DNA from: Bacillota bacterium
GTDB taxonomy: Bacteria; Bacillota; Dehalobacteriia; UBA4068
Direction of reading: 5' to 3'
Length of the DNA stretch: 6,761 bases
Assembly: GCA_009778255.1 (NCBI GenBank)
Contig: WRKD01000107.1
Location: forward strand, 1 to 6,761
The notes under the pieces were generated by a model that saw only the letters and a program-made list of their open reading frames with translations, ran no database searches and was not told the origin of the DNA. This document shows, in pieces, positions 6,760 to 6,761 of the stretch; the stretch's first letter is position 1; each line of letters begins with the position of its first letter. The translations under genes were made by a program, and so were the position numbers.

Positions 6760-6761
6760 CA

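Overview
The window holds one six-step operon read entirely on the minus strand (right to left), bounded at both ends by copies of the same hairpin-rich repeat. It encodes a soluble, NAD-linked, selenocysteine-containing formate dehydrogenase and two of the factors needed to mature it. Moderate-to-low GC, strong Shine-Dalgarno sites, GTG starts and a HydB-type NuoF suggest an anaerobic Firmicute (Clostridia or Negativicutes, possibly an acetogen or formate-using fermenter). The lineage is an inference; nothing here fixes it.

Layout in transcription order. A strong sigma-70/sigma-A-type promoter lies at 6580-6608. It is followed by nuoE (thioredoxin-like [2Fe-2S] subunit), nuoF (NADH/FMN subunit with an N-terminal [2Fe-2S] domain and a C-terminal 2x[4Fe-4S] ferredoxin), fdhF (molybdenum or tungsten catalytic subunit with a NuoG-like N-terminus), mobA and fdhD. 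The genes are separated by 60 nt or less, or overlap, so they are probably co-transcribed.

The main annotation trap is fdhF. Taken literally it looks like two genes (3137-4186 and 1517-3088) split by a stop. The stop is an in-frame UGA at the exact position of the active-site selenocysteine of formate dehydrogenase H. A bacterial SECIS hairpin with a GGUCU loop follows 18 nt downstream, and homology continues without a break. The true product is one 889-residue selenoprotein, Sec350. The Sec-to-catalytic-Arg spacing (350 to 543, 193 residues) equals that of E. coli FdhF (140 to 333) as I recall it.

How the parts work together: FdhF oxidises formate (or reduces CO2). Electrons pass along its five Fe-S clusters to NuoF, where FMN reduces NAD(P)+. 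NuoE and the extra ferredoxin domain of NuoF add cofactors. By cysteine motifs the trimer would carry about ten clusters (3 [2Fe-2S], 7 [4Fe-4S]). This layout resembles FdsGBA-type NAD-dependent formate dehydrogenases and electron-bifurcating hydrogenase/formate dehydrogenase complexes, so ferredoxin-linked bifurcation is possible but unproven. MobA makes the dinucleotide form of the cofactor and FdhD sulfurates it. This FdhD has no cysteine in the loop that normally carries sulfur.

The flanks: 30-132 and 6657-6759 are a 103-nt inverted repeat pair (about 95/103 identical by eye). Each copy contains three hairpins and a three-unit heptamer tract. The hairpins are identical and most differences sit in the heptamer tract. 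No stretch over 300 nt lacks a gene. No selA/selB/selC, hydrogenase, transposase, tRNA, rRNA or CRISPR array is visible. I see a repeat-bounded catabolic or carbon-fixation operon rather than a wholly new system.
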